Of a stretch of 64,000 nt of DNA, positions 1 through 10,234 are shown one piece after another. Numbering within the stretch: the stretch's first letter is position 1; each line of letters begins with the position of its first letter. The DNA lies in NCBI GenBank assembly GCA_025936115.1, contig JAICTZ010000030.1, positions 1 through 64,000 on the forward strand, read 5' to 3'. Source of the DNA: Polyangiaceae bacterium (GTDB lineage: Bacteria > Myxococcota_A > Polyangia > Polyangiales > Polyangiaceae). The notes below the pieces were generated by a model. It worked only from the letters and a program-made list of their open reading frames with translations, searched no databases and had not been told where the DNA came from. The position numbers and the translations under genes are program-made.

Positions 1-1776
1 CGTCGCGTTCGCGCGCCGCACGAGATCCCCCATGCAGCCTTCGTCGCAAGCGGACGCCGCAGCGCACGCCGGGCCACCACGCGCAAAATCCGCGGTCACC
101 GCGGCTAGGCTGTCGGCCTGCCGGACGCGCGCCGTCGCTGGAATCGGCCCGAACAGGCCGCCGCCCCCGTCTGCGAGGTACTCGGTCGTCGCAACACGAA
201 AAACCGCGTCAGTCGCGAGCGGAGCGAAACAGACACCGCTCTCCCCGTCACGGCCGCTGCACGCGCCACCGACAGCGCGACAATCGCCGTCACTTTCGCA
301 CTGAACTTCCGTCGGCGGCGCGAACACGACGGCGCAGCTCGCCGTCACGCAGGGACAGCGCAGGCGCACGAGCGCGCCGGCGACGTGCACAGGCGTGCGG
401 CATTCGCGCCCCGCCGCGGCTCGCGCCGCGTGCTCGAACGTGGTCGCGAGCGCAGCGCCGCTGAGCTCCGCGTAAACCACGGGATCCTCGAACGGCATGA
501 CGTGCACGAGCGTCGCGAGGTCGACGGCACCGGCCGGCAGATCGTGCCGAAGCGAGGACGCGCCGATGACGGCGACGTCCGCCTCCGCCGCCGAGCGTGC
601 CGCCTCGGCCGCAAAGTTGCCGAGCGGCGAATCACCGCCGGTCGCACCGTTGCGCTCGAGCGGCTTGGGCGCGTCTGCGAGCACGTCGAGCGTCGAAAGC
701 ACGTCGCCTGCCGCAGGCCGGTACGGCGCGAGCAGCTCGGCCATTGCGGGGTCCTCCGGCGTATCTGCGGCGACCGGCACGAGCGAGAAGTCGAGGCCCA
801 CGACCTCGAAGCCGTCGAGCCGATCGGCGTGGTCCCCGAGCCGACCGGGCTCGTCGTCGAGCTCGAGCCGGACGCGCCCGAAGTACTTGCCGTATGCGCC
901 GCTGTGCACGATGGGTACTCGGCGCGGCACGCAGCGGCGTTCGTTGCCCCAGCCGTCGCGAATGGTGCCGCCGGCGCAGTCCTCGACCCAGTCGGGCTCG
1001 TCGAGCGTGAGGTGCTGGTGTCCGCCGAGCACCACGTCGATGCCGCTCGTCGCACGCACGAGCCGCTCGTCCGCGTCGAGCCCGAGGTGCGTCAAGACGA
1101 CCACCACGTCGACGACGGGACGCAGCACCTCGAGCGCGCGCTCGACGGCGCCGGAGGCATTTTCGGCGAGCTCGGCGAGCTCGTTCGGCCGCGTGTCGAG
1201 CAGCGCGACGGTCGAAGTGTTGCCGACACCGATGACGCCGACGCGCAGGCCCGCGGCGTCGAGCACGACGAACGGCTCGAGCACGTCGGACAAGCCGCCC
1301 GGACCGTCCGGCGCGTAGTTCGCAGCGAGCAACGGAAAGCGCGCGAGCGCTCGATAGCGTTCGTGGACGAGCGCGGCGCCGCGATCGAGCTCGTGATTGC
1401 CGAGCGCTTGAGCCTGCACGCCGAGCGTGTCGAACGCGAGCACCTCCGGTTCCCCGCCGAAGCGCTCGAACGCGAGCGAACCCTGGAACAGGTCGCCCGC
1501 GTCGAGCGCAAGCGAACGCGGCGCGCGCGCCCGTTCGGCGCGAATCAACGTGGCAAGCCGGGCAAACCCGCCCACTTCAGCGACGCTCTGCGCCGCGCCG
1601 AGTCCACGCCGCGCGTCGGACGAGCCGATGAGCGTGCGCCACGGGAAGAGCTCCGAATGCGTGTCGGCGCTGTGCAGGAGCACGAGCTCGACCGGACCGT
1701 GCAGGCGCGCGGGGGTCGGCTCCGAGCCGCAGCCCAAAGCCCAGACGCCGAACATCGCGAAGAGCGTGCGCCGCAC
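1..1776 (-). CDS. 5'-nucleotidase-type metallophosphatase lipoprotein (C-terminus cut by window edge)
   Basis: The frame opens at a GTG that follows an in-frame TGA and stays open for 592 codons to the window edge, so the C-terminus is missing. The first residues (RRTLFAMFGVWALGC) form a lipoprotein signal with Cys16. Metal-site motifs follow in family order: HSADTHSEL (about 35-43), GDLFQG, LGNHELD, LTHLGLD and GGHQH. This is the calcineurin-like 5'-nucleotidase/UshA pattern, followed by the C-terminal 5'-nucleotidase region. The enzyme probably hydrolyses nucleotides or related phosphate esters outside the inner membrane; the exact substrate cannot be read from sequence. It lies 64 bp downstream of ptsI on the same strand, possibly cotranscribed but unlikely to share its function. 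Confidence 0.85.
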   Translation of the reverse strand, partial: MRRTLFAMFGVWALGCGSEPTPARLHGPVELVLLHSADTHSELFPWRTLIGSSDARRGLGAAQSVAEVGGFARLATLIRAERARAPRSLALDAGDLFQGSLAFERFGGEPEVLAFDTLGVQAQALGNHELDRGAALVHERYRALARFPLLAANYAPDGPGGLSDVLEPFVVLDAAGLRVGVIGVGNTSTVALLDTRPNELAELAENASGAVERALEVLRPVVDVVVVLTHLGLDADERLVRATSGIDVVLGGHQHLTLDEPDWVEDCAGGTIRDGWGNERRCVPRRVPIVHSGAYGKYFGRVRLELDDEPGRLGDHADRLDGFEVVGLDFSLVPVAADTPEDPAMAELLAPYRPAAGDVLSTLDVLADAPKPLERNGATGGDSPLGNFAAEAARSAAEADVAVIGASSLRHDLPAGAVDLATLVHVMPFEDPVVYAELSGAALATTFEHAARAAAGRECRTPVHVAGALVRLRCPCVTASCAVVFAPPTEVQCESDGDCRAVGGACSGRDGESGVCFAPLATDAVFRVATTEYLADGGGGLFGPIPATARVRQADSLAAVTADFARGGPACAAASACDEGCMGDLVRRANAT

Positions 1777-1840
1777 GCCGGGTCAATCGGTCGGCGCCCG
1801 AGCGGGTTGCGTGAGCTCCCCTACCCTCGAGCGCGAGGGT

Positions 1841-3631
1841 TCAGTGCGACTCGGGCGCGCCCGGGAGTCCCGGGAAGTACTCTTCGAGCACGGCCTTTAC
1901 TTCGGAAGCGGTCACCGCTTCCATCGCCGCGGCGGCCGCCCGGCCCGCGTGTTCGACCGTGACCGATTCGATCGCCGCGCGCACATCGGGGATCGATGAC
2001 GCCTCTAGGCTGAGCTCGCGGATCCCCATGCCGATCAAGAGCACGGCGGCGAGCGTGTCGCTCGCCATGGCACCGCACACGATGACGGGCCGCTGATTCC
2101 GCTCGCCCGCCGTGATGACGCCCGCGATCAGACGCAAAATCGCGGGATCGAAGAAGGACGCCAGGTACGCGAGCTCAGGGCTCGAGCGATCGACGGCGAG
2201 CGCGTACTGCACGAGATCGTTCGTCCCGATGCTCAAAAACTCGGCCACGGTCGCGAAGCGATCGGCGAGGATCGCGGCGGCCGGCACCTCGACCATGATG
2301 CCGAGCGGCAGCTCGGCGGCGCGCGCGTACCCCGCAGCGTCCACCTCCGCAACGGCTTGAGCCAAGAGGAGCTTGACCTCCGAGAGCTCGCCCATCGACG
2401 CGATCATCGGGATCATGACGCGCAAGCTGCCGTGCGCCGAGGCCCGCACCATCGCGCGGAGCTGCGCCAAGAACAAATCCCTGCGCGCGAGCGCGAGCCG
2501 CACGGCGCGCAGGCCGAGCGCCGGGTTCATGTCACTCGGCACCTGCATGCTGGAGACGAACTTGTCGCCGCCGATGTCGAAGGTGCGGAGCGTCACCGGC
2601 AGCGGCGAGACGGCCTCGAGCACGCGGCGATACGTCTCGTACTGTTCGTCCTCGCTCGGCGGGACGGAGCGATTGACGTACAGAAACTCCGTACGATAAA
2701 GGCCGATCCCGCGCGCCCCTTGTTCGAGCGCAATCGGCGCCTCCCCCGGCAGCTCGATGTTGCCCTTGAGCTCGATGGGCGTGCCACAGCGCGTGCGGAT
2801 CGGCCGATCCCGCAGGCTCCGCCGTACCGCCAAGGCGTCGCGGTAACGCTCGGCCCTTGCCGCCGCGTCGGCGCGCGCTTCGGGACTCGGCGCAATCGTG
2901 ACGAGCCCGCGCAAGCCGTCAACCAGGATTTGATCGCCGTCACCGATGCGGTTCAAAAGTCCCGCGACGCCCACGACGGCGGGGATCTCGAGAGCACGGG
3001 CGAGGATCGCCGTGTGGCTCGTGCGCGTCCCGACCTCGGTGACGATCGCGAGCACGCTCTCGCGGCTCAAGGTCGCCGTCTCCGCGGGCGACAAGTCGTG
3101 CGCGACGATGACGCCGGGCGCGCCCGACCGCGAGAGCACCGTGGATTCTTCCCGACCACTCAGCGACTCGAGGATGTGCTGCCCGACGAACTGCACGTCG
3201 TGGCTGCGCTCGGCGAGGTACGAGTCGCCCGAGTGGCTCAGCTGTCGTGCCATCTCTTCGACCGTCGTCGAAAGCGCCCACTCGGCGCACAAGCGGTCGA
3301 TGCGGACGCGGCGCTCGACGTCGTCGCGCAACGTTTCGTCCTCGACCATCAAGACGTACGCCTCGAGAATCGAAGACTCCGCCCGGCTGCCGCGCGTGCG
3401 CTCCGCCGCGGCTTTCAAGCGCCCGGCGGCCGCCGCGACGGCACGATCGAAGCGCTCGAGCTCGTCCTCGACTTGATGGCTCGCGATGTGCCGGCGCACG
3501 GGCCCGCCGCGCCGATCGAGCACGAGCGCCCGGCCGACGGCATGCCCCGGTGACCCCGCAATCCCCTCCAGGGTGATCTCGTGATGCGAATCCCCTCCGG
3601 ACGCTGCGTCCGCGGCTTCTCCCATACTCAC
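1841..3631 (-). CDS. ptsI: Phosphoenolpyruvate-protein phosphotransferase (PTS enzyme I)
   Basis: Enzyme I autophosphorylates from phosphoenolpyruvate and passes the phosphate to HPr. At 596 aa it has the usual EI length and lacks the extra N-terminal GAF domain of PtsP. Visible are the phospho-His motif GTRTSHTAILAR (His206), the PEP-binding signature FLSIGTNDLVQYALAVDRS, GLYRTEFLY, and the catalytic Cys in VIVCGAMASD near residue 500. The GTG start overlaps the ptsH stop (GTGA), which implies translational coupling; an ATG two codons later is an alternative start. No sugar-specific EIIB/EIIC gene is visible, and ptsN and rpoN are in the cluster, so a regulatory phosphorelay is more likely than sugar uptake. 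Confidence 0.95.
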   Translation of the reverse strand: MSMGEAADAASGGDSHHEITLEGIAGSPGHAVGRALVLDRRGGPVRRHIASHQVEDELERFDRAVAAAAGRLKAAAERTRGSRAESSILEAYVLMVEDETLRDDVERRVRIDRLCAEWALSTTVEEMARQLSHSGDSYLAERSHDVQFVGQHILESLSGREESTVLSRSGAPGVIVAHDLSPAETATLSRESVLAIVTEVGTRTSHTAILARALEIPAVVGVAGLLNRIGDGDQILVDGLRGLVTIAPSPEARADAAARAERYRDALAVRRSLRDRPIRTRCGTPIELKGNIELPGEAPIALEQGARGIGLYRTEFLYVNRSVPPSEDEQYETYRRVLEAVSPLPVTLRTFDIGGDKFVSSMQVPSDMNPALGLRAVRLALARRDLFLAQLRAMVRASAHGSLRVMIPMIASMGELSEVKLLLAQAVAEVDAAGYARAAELPLGIMVEVPAAAILADRFATVAEFLSIGTNDLVQYALAVDRSSPELAYLASFFDPAILRLIAGVITAGERNQRPVIVCGAMASDTLAAVLLIGMGIRELSLEASSIPDVRAAIESVTVEHAGRAAAAAMEAVTASEVKAVLEEYFPGLPGAPESH

Positions 3632-3903
3632 TCACCCTCGCCGAACCGGTCGGCGATGAGCTTGCCGATCTCGGTTACGGCCTCGTCGGCCTTTTCGCCC
3701 GTTGCCTCGATATCGAGCAGCGTGCCCTTCGAACCGCAGAGCAAGAGCACCCCCATGACGCTCTTGGCGTTCGCGGCTTGTCCGGCCCGGCTGAGCACGA
3801 TGTCGCAAGGGTAGCGCGAGGCGAGTTGAACGAGCTTGGTCGCCGCGCGGGCGTGCAAACCGAGCTTGTTTCTCACCTCGAAGGTACCGCGAGCGCTCGT
3901 CAT
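3628..3903 (-). CDS. ptsH: Phosphocarrier protein HPr
   Basis: This 91-aa protein starts at the ATG that overlaps the rapZ stop (ATGA). It carries GLHARAATKLVQLAS with the phospho-accepting His17, and NAKSVMGVLLL with Ser48, the equivalent of the Ser46 site phosphorylated by HPr kinase. Both sites fit the neighbouring ptsI and hprK genes. HPr carries phosphate between EI and EIIA(Ntr), and HprK can block this by Ser phosphorylation. It overlaps the genes on both sides by 4 bp. The frame can be extended upstream, but the extension lies over rapZ and does not resemble HPr. Confidence 0.95.
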   Translation of the reverse strand: MTSARGTFEVRNKLGLHARAATKLVQLASRYPCDIVLSRAGQAANAKSVMGVLLLCGSKGTLLDIEATGEKADEAVTEIGKLIADRFGEGE

Positions 3904-4853
3904 GCGTTCGAACCTCCACCAGCGGGCGATGGGCCGTGATCCGGGTCGCCACCGGGTCCCGACATGTTGACGCGATCGAGGTCGCGATGCACGAGGTCTC
4001 CTGAAATTCCTAGCCGTTCCGTGAGGGCCCGCGCAAGCTCGGCGGCGAGCACCACCGACCGGTGCCGCCCGCCGGTGCACCCCACGGCTATCGTGAGGTA
4101 GCTCCTGCCCTCGGCCTCGAAGCGCGGAATGGAAAAAGCCAAAAGTTCTTCAACCAGCTTCAAATAGGCCCGAGCATCGTCGGTTTCGAGGACGTATCTT
4201 CTAACGTCGGGATGGGTACCCGGTAGGGGGCGCAGCTCGGCCACGAAATGCGGGTTTTTGAGGAAGCGCACGTCGAAGACGAGATCGGCGTCCACCGGTG
4301 CGCCGAATTTGAAGCCGAACGAGACGACGCGCGTGCGCAGACGCGGCCGTTTGCCGCCCGCCGGGCCGAAATGCTGGACGATCAGCCGCCTGAGGTCGTG
4401 TACCGAGAGCGAGGTCGTGTCGATGACGATGGTCGCTCGGTCACGCAGGGCCGCAACGAGCTCCCGCTCCCGCTGAAGGCCGTCGAGCACGGCGTGGGCG
4501 CCACGTTCGTCGCTCGTACTGAGCGGGTGGGGCCGCCGGGTGCTGCTGTAGCGGCGCAACAGGGCTTCGTCCGAGGCGTCGAGAAATACGACCTCGACCT
4601 TGGATTCACGCGCCTTTCCGAGCGCTTCCAGGGTCTCGACCGCGCTCTGCAAAAACCCACGTCCGCGCACGTCGATGCCGAGCCCGATGCGCGTCACGCC
4701 CGCCGCGGTTAGCGCTTCCACGGTGCGTTCCGCGACTGCCGTCGGCAAATTGTCCACGCAGAAGAAGCCGAGATCCTCGAGCGCCGCCACGGCCGTCGAA
4801 CGCCCGGCGCCGCTCAGCCCGGTGACGACGACCAAGAGCGGAGGCGCATTCAT
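3900..4853 (-). CDS. rapZ: RapZ/YvcJ-family nucleotide-binding protein
   Basis: The 317-aa product begins VVVTGLSGAGRSTAVAALED, with the Walker A motif GLSGAGRS at 12-19, followed by GFFCVDNLP, both hallmarks of the family. The C-terminal part has LTIAVGCTGGRHRSV, the conserved RapZ C-terminal signature. RapZ binds nucleotides and, in enterobacteria, is an RNA adaptor that targets the GlmZ sRNA. The role in this lineage is not known, but linkage with hprK, ptsH and ptsN is common. The stop overlaps the ptsH start. Confidence 0.93.
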   Translation of the reverse strand: MNAPPLLVVVTGLSGAGRSTAVAALEDLGFFCVDNLPTAVAERTVEALTAAGVTRIGLGIDVRGRGFLQSAVETLEALGKARESKVEVVFLDASDEALLRRYSSTRRPHPLSTSDERGAHAVLDGLQRERELVAALRDRATIVIDTTSLSVHDLRRLIVQHFGPAGGKRPRLRTRVVSFGFKFGAPVDADLVFDVRFLKNPHFVAELRPLPGTHPDVRRYVLETDDARAYLKLVEELLAFSIPRFEAEGRSYLTIAVGCTGGRHRSVVLAAELARALTERLGISGDLVHRDLDRVNMSGPGGDPDHGPSPAGGGSNA

Positions 4854-4893
4854 GGCAGCGCGGATTCTACTCGACCAGGCGCCGTAGCTGAAA

Positions 4894-5967
<1,074 letters not shown>

Positions 5968-5974
5968 GCGGCCC

Positions 5975-6481
5975 TCAGCGCTGCGCGCTCTCGTTGGCGT
6001 CGATCAGCTGGTAGGCCGCCGTAGGGTTAGGGCTCGCGAGCAGCCTGAGCCGCGTCTGCTCGTCACGCAATAGTCGCGAGATGCGCGCCAGCGTCCGCAA
6101 GTGCTCACCCGTCGCGCGCTTCGGCCCCACCACTCCGAATACGATCTCGACGGGCTCCCCGTCGATCGCCTCGAACTCCACGCCGCGCGGACAGAGCAGG
6201 AGCGCGAGTGCCTGCGCCTGGGCGCTCTCGAGTGCACAGTGCGGGATCGCAACACCGTCGCCGATGCCGGTGCTCTGGAGCTTCTCCCGCTCCAGCAGCA
6301 GGTGCTCGATTTCGTCGGGCTGCACGGCAATGGCCGGCGACAGCATCTCGGAGAGACGGCGGAGCGCGTCGCTCTTCGTCTTTACGACCGATCCGTCGAT
6401 GTCCACCAGGATTCTATCGACGCTCAAGATATCCGAGAGTCGCATGCGCTCGCCCGAATGTTCGGTTAAGGATTGCATCAT
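5975..6481 (-). CDS. ptsN: Nitrogen-regulatory PTS enzyme IIA (EIIA-Ntr)
   Basis: The 168-aa protein has the PTS EIIA type-2 fold. The active-site His81 lies in GIGDGVAIPHCALE, and LLCPRGVEFEAIDGEPVEIV and LRTLARISRLLRD are typical PtsN segments. It accepts phosphate from HPr and, in other bacteria, controls K+ transport and other targets by direct binding. The start chosen overlaps the hpf stop by 4 bp; Met13 (MRLSDILS) is an alternative that would give a more typical length. It is part of the rpoN-hpf-ptsN series. Confidence 0.94.
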   Translation of the reverse strand: MMQSLTEHSGERMRLSDILSVDRILVDIDGSVVKTKSDALRRLSEMLSPAIAVQPDEIEHLLLEREKLQSTGIGDGVAIPHCALESAQAQALALLLCPRGVEFEAIDGEPVEIVFGVVGPKRATGEHLRTLARISRLLRDEQTRLRLLASPNPTAAYQLIDANESAQR

Positions 6482-6921
6482 CGACTTTTGCTGACGCGCG
6501 CTTTCGGGCGTCCGCCCGTCTTGGCGGACCTGCGCGCTGCCGCGGCCGGTTTAGCGCCCGTCCGCGCCGCCGCAACGCGAGCCGGGGCCGGCGCCACGAG
6601 GGCCTCCACCTCTTTGATGCTATCGGCGTCCCTGCGACGCGCGCGTGCCGTGCCCTTCGAGCCGCGGATCTGTCGCTCGAGCTTGTCCATCACCTGGTCG
6701 ATCGAGGCGTACATGTCGTCGCTCACCTCGTGCGCTTCCAAGTGTTCGCTACCACTCGAGATTCGCGCCTCGACCACATGCTTGCGCCGATCGAGGGACA
6801 CCGTGACCTTGGCGACCATGGGGCGACGAAGAAAGCGCTGGAGCTTCGCGACCTTATCGGTGGCGTACTGCTTGATCGCGTCACTCGTCTCCATCTGCCG
6901 GAATGTGATGCTGATGTTCAT
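6478..6921 (-). CDS. hpf: Ribosome hibernation-promoting factor / sigma-54 modulation protein
   Basis: The 147-aa product begins MNISITFRQMETSDAIKQYA and continues with a beta-alpha-beta HPF/RaiA domain of about 95 residues, including EARISSGSEHLEAHEVSDDM and YASIDQVMDKLERQ. The C-terminal 45 residues are Ala/Arg/Lys-rich and basic instead of the long dimerising HPF domain, so this is a short-type HPF with a basic tail. It probably binds the ribosomal decoding centre in stationary phase. It lies 159 bp downstream of rpoN, the classic order, and overlaps ptsN by 4 bp. Confidence 0.92.
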   Translation of the reverse strand: MNISITFRQMETSDAIKQYATDKVAKLQRFLRRPMVAKVTVSLDRRKHVVEARISSGSEHLEAHEVSDDMYASIDQVMDKLERQIRGSKGTARARRRDADSIKEVEALVAPAPARVAAARTGAKPAAAARRSAKTGGRPKARVSKSR

Positions 6922-7080
6922 CGGGCCTCATGGGGCGACCCCGGCCACTGGGGCGCCAAGACCAGCATACCCTAACCGCACGGGTGAGAGCGGCGAAAGC
7001 GGCGTCCCGCCCCTGCCGCTGTTATCGAAACACAGGCCCTCGCAGGGCCGTTTCCCTGCCGATTCTCGCGCCCGCCAGGT

Positions 7081-8574
7081 TCAGAACAGGCGCTTGCGCT
7101 TGGACGACGCCAGGATCCCGAGCATCTCGCGGTACTTTGCCACGGTACGACGCGCGATCTTGATGCCCTCCGTCTTCTCCAGCATCTCGACGATGCCCTG
7201 ATCGGAGATGGGGTTCGCCTTGTCTTCGTCGTCGATGAGCTTCTTGATCGCCTGCTTCACGCTCTCGCTCGCGATGTCCTCGTTGGCGACGCGGCGGATG
7301 CTCGAGTTGAAGAAGTACTTGAGCTCGAACAAACCCTGAGGGGTGTGCACGTACTTGTTCGTCGTGACGCGTGAAATCGTCGATTCGTGCATGCCGACGG
7401 CTTCGGCGACGTCGCGCAAGATCATGGGCTTCAGATAGGCGACGCCCTTCTCGAAGAAGTCGCGCTGCTTCTCGACGATGCACTCGGCGACGCGAATGAT
7501 CGTCTTGCGACGCTGCTCGATCGCGCGGATGAGCCACTGCGCGTTCCGGAGCTTCTCGCCGACGAACTCCTTGGCCGTCGGATCCTTGAGCAAGCGCTTG
7601 GTGAGGGATTCGTTGATGAAGAGCCGCTGCATGCCGCGATCGTTGTCGACGCAGACGAAATTATCGCCGTCCTTGATCACGTAAACGTCGGGCGTGATGC
7701 CGATGGTCCGCTCGTCTTGATCCGAGAAATTTCGCGCGGGGCGGCTCTCGAATTCCTGAATCGTCTTGGCCGCCTCGAAGACGTCCTCGATCGGGATCTT
7801 CATCTCGCGCGAGATGGCGGTGTAGTTGTGCTTCTCGAGGTGGTGGAGGTGGTGCTGGATGATCTGCACCTCGTTGTCGGTTTCCTCGAAGCCGGCGGCC
7901 CGCGCCTGAATCATCAGGCACTCGCGCAGATCGCGCGCGGCGACGCCGAGCGGGTCGAAGTTCTGGATCATCTCGAGGACGAGCGGCGCGTCATCCGGGT
8001 GCAAGCCCGCTTCGAGCGCGAAGTCCTCGATCGTGAGGTCGGGGGTGCGCGTGCCGTCGGGCCGCTCTGTGCCTTCGAGGTCGAGGTAGCCGCGCTCGTC
8101 GAGGTTGCCGATCACGAGCTCGCAGAAGGCGCGCTCGACGTCGCTGAACGGGCTCATCTGTAGCTGCCAGAGCAAATGATCCTGCAGGCTCCGGGGCCTC
8201 GTCAGATTTTGCTCGATGGGCGGCAGGTCGTCGTAACCGGAGCGTCCCGGCTGCGTGGTCGGCTGCTGCAGCGTCCGGTTCTCGAGGAACTTCTCCCAGT
8301 CGACCTCACGGGTCGCCTTCTCGGTCGCCTTGAGATCGCCGTCGCCCTCACGCCCGACATCCGGGATGTCCCGCGGCTGAGGCCGCACTGAATCGGCCGC
8401 TTCGCCGCGGCGGGCTTCAGGCTCGTCCTCGGAGAGCACGGGGTTGTCATCGAGCTCCTTCCGGATCTCTTCGATGACTTCGAGCCGGGACAGCTGCAGC
8501 AGACGAATCGCCTGCTGGAGCTGCGGCGTCATGACCAGCTGCTGGCTCAGGCGAAGCTGTTGCTTGATTTCCAT
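7081..8574 (-). CDS. rpoN: RNA polymerase sigma-54 factor
   Basis: The 497-aa protein shows all three RpoN regions. The glutamine-rich activator-interacting region I is MEIKQQLRLSQQLVMTPQLQ onwards. Region II is acidic. The core-binding and DNA-binding domain contains the HTH segment and, near residue 476, the RpoN box ARRTVAKYREMLG. It directs polymerase to -24/-12 promoters and needs AAA+ activators. The ATG start matches the conserved N-terminus. The 197 bp upstream carries no gene and presumably holds its promoter. Confidence 0.97.
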   Translation of the reverse strand: MEIKQQLRLSQQLVMTPQLQQAIRLLQLSRLEVIEEIRKELDDNPVLSEDEPEARRGEAADSVRPQPRDIPDVGREGDGDLKATEKATREVDWEKFLENRTLQQPTTQPGRSGYDDLPPIEQNLTRPRSLQDHLLWQLQMSPFSDVERAFCELVIGNLDERGYLDLEGTERPDGTRTPDLTIEDFALEAGLHPDDAPLVLEMIQNFDPLGVAARDLRECLMIQARAAGFEETDNEVQIIQHHLHHLEKHNYTAISREMKIPIEDVFEAAKTIQEFESRPARNFSDQDERTIGITPDVYVIKDGDNFVCVDNDRGMQRLFINESLTKRLLKDPTAKEFVGEKLRNAQWLIRAIEQRRKTIIRVAECIVEKQRDFFEKGVAYLKPMILRDVAEAVGMHESTISRVTTNKYVHTPQGLFELKYFFNSSIRRVANEDIASESVKQAIKKLIDDEDKANPISDQGIVEMLEKTEGIKIARRTVAKYREMLGILASSKRKRLF

Positions 8575-8771
8575 GCTTGCCGCTGCGGGTTATTCGGGGC
8601 GCCGAAAGAGCTCGCCCCAACTTTGGACGCAGTCTAACACCGCAAAGCAAGAAGCGCGCCCTTGTCCTCCTGCTTTCGTCTTCGTGCGGTCGCAATAGGC
8701 CGCAGGGCCGGGGATGGCGTGGGGCGGCGCGGCACGGTTCGGCTCGCGGAGTGCGACGAATCGGGCCTTTT

Positions 8772-10169
8772 TCAGGGCCCGACCAGGAGGTAGACCTGCT
8801 CGGTTCCTCCGAGCGGCAGCACGCCGCGCAGCCGAAATGTTTCGAGCGCGGGCTGCTCGGCGAGCCGCGCTTCGACGTTGCGAGCGAAAGCCGACTCCTG
8901 CCAGTGGGGCGCAGGGGCACGCCCTGGAGCGAGGAGGAGCACCGCGGCATCGACCGCGCGGTTCTCGAGTAACCCATTGGAGATGTGCTTGCTGGTGTGG
9001 CCGCCGGCAAGGTGCGCGACGACGGGATCGGTGATTCCGGCGAGGTCGACCAGGGGCGCTTCCGTCGCCGCGCCCACCCAACCGATATCGAGGCTCGCTA
9101 CCGAGTGGCCCCCGCCGAGCAGCCGTCGCGCAGCGTCGATCAGCGCCAGCCGATGCTCCAGAACCCGCCGGCCCGGCCAGGCGACGGCGACCGCGACCCA
9201 GAACGGCACCGCTGCTGCGGCGATACCCCGCAGAGTGAGAGCCCGCGGCGTCGAAAAGCGGGCAAGCCTCGCCGCGGCGAGGATCGCGGTCGGCAGCACG
9301 GGCACGGCCAAACGGTAGAGCGCCATCCAGTCTCCGCCCGCGAGCACGAGCGCAGCGAAATGGGTCGCGAGCGCCAAGAGCAGCACGCGCGTGCGACCAT
9401 CAGCTCGGGCGATCGCCCTGGGCGCCACGCAAAAGACCGGCACTCCGGTGCCTACGAACGCTCCCACGGCGTAGAACAGGCCGTGCCCGAGATCCGACGG
9501 CTTCGCCCACACGGCGAGCGGCGCAAACGAGCCGAAACTCAGCTTGCGAACCCAGGCGACCACGAGCGGCGGAAGCAGCACGAGACCGAGCCGTAAGGCG
9601 AGCTCCCGGCTTCGCTCGTGCGCGCCAGTCCCCGCGAGCAGCGCCGAGCCCGTCGCCAACACCAAGGCCCAGGCGAGCAGCTCCGGACGCCAGGCAGCGG
9701 CCGCCCCCGCCGCAAGCGCCGCTAGCCGCACCTCGACGAGGGCGAGCGTCGCGAACAGGGTGACAACCCCCGTTTCCATCCCTGCCCCCGCCCAGGCCCC
9801 GAGCGGCGCCGACAAGAGCAACGCCCCGGTAAGCACTGCCCGCTCCCGCCGCCCGACGCCGGCCACCGCGCCGAGCACCGCGGCCGCCACGAGCCAAGCC
9901 CCCGTACCGAGCGCTCGTGCGCGCTCCAGCATTCCGAGCACCGAGGCCGGCCCCAAAGCCGCCAGTAGGTTCGCCCAACCCAAGGGTGTGACGGCGTCCA
10001 CCACCGGACCGGTCGCGTTGAAGCGATACCCGTGACCGGCGGCGACATGCTCGGCGACGCGGGCGCTCACGAGCGCGTCATCGACCGTAAACCCGCGGAA
10101 TGCGACCAGCGCCGGCACCGCGGCGACGAGGCCGATCAGCGCGCCTTTCGCCGCGTTACTCGCTCGCAT
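8772..10169 (-). CDS. Polytopic membrane protein, possible GT-C-like glycosyltransferase
   Basis: About 465 aa, starting at MRASNAAKG; a TTG/ATG-type extension of 14 codons is possible. Around ten hydrophobic segments alternate with short loops, and the C-terminal ~120 residues form a soluble domain. An early luminal-type loop holds FTVDDALVSARVAEHVAAGHG: an acidic pair after the first transmembrane segment, as in GT-C fold mannosyl/arabinosyltransferases. This suggests a lipid-linked sugar transferase in the envelope, but no family-specific motif settles it. It is transcribed away from the propeller gene, 65 bp apart. Confidence 0.75.
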   Translation of the reverse strand: MRASNAAKGALIGLVAAVPALVAFRGFTVDDALVSARVAEHVAAGHGYRFNATGPVVDAVTPLGWANLLAALGPASVLGMLERARALGTGAWLVAAAVLGAVAGVGRRERAVLTGALLLSAPLGAWAGAGMETGVVTLFATLALVEVRLAALAAGAAAAWRPELLAWALVLATGSALLAGTGAHERSRELALRLGLVLLPPLVVAWVRKLSFGSFAPLAVWAKPSDLGHGLFYAVGAFVGTGVPVFCVAPRAIARADGRTRVLLLALATHFAALVLAGGDWMALYRLAVPVLPTAILAAARLARFSTPRALTLRGIAAAAVPFWVAVAVAWPGRRVLEHRLALIDAARRLLGGGHSVASLDIGWVGAATEAPLVDLAGITDPVVAHLAGGHTSKHISNGLLENRAVDAAVLLLAPGRAPAPHWQESAFARNVEARLAEQPALETFRLRGVLPLGGTEQVYLLVGP

Positions 10170-10234
10170 CTCCGCTGTCCACTCCTCGGCGATCGCGTCG
10201 CAAAACTCCAACTTAGGTCGCTTGCGTTTCTACG

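Noticed and set aside
385..1962. Long plus-strand frame antisense to the nucleotidase
   Set aside because: It is a high-GC shadow. The opposite frame has all metallophosphatase motifs and a lipoprotein signal, while this one is Arg/Ala-rich without domains.
7035..7049. GGCCCT-CGC-AGGGCC hairpin between rpoN and hpf
   Set aside because: No T-run on either strand and only a 6-bp stem; not called as a terminator.
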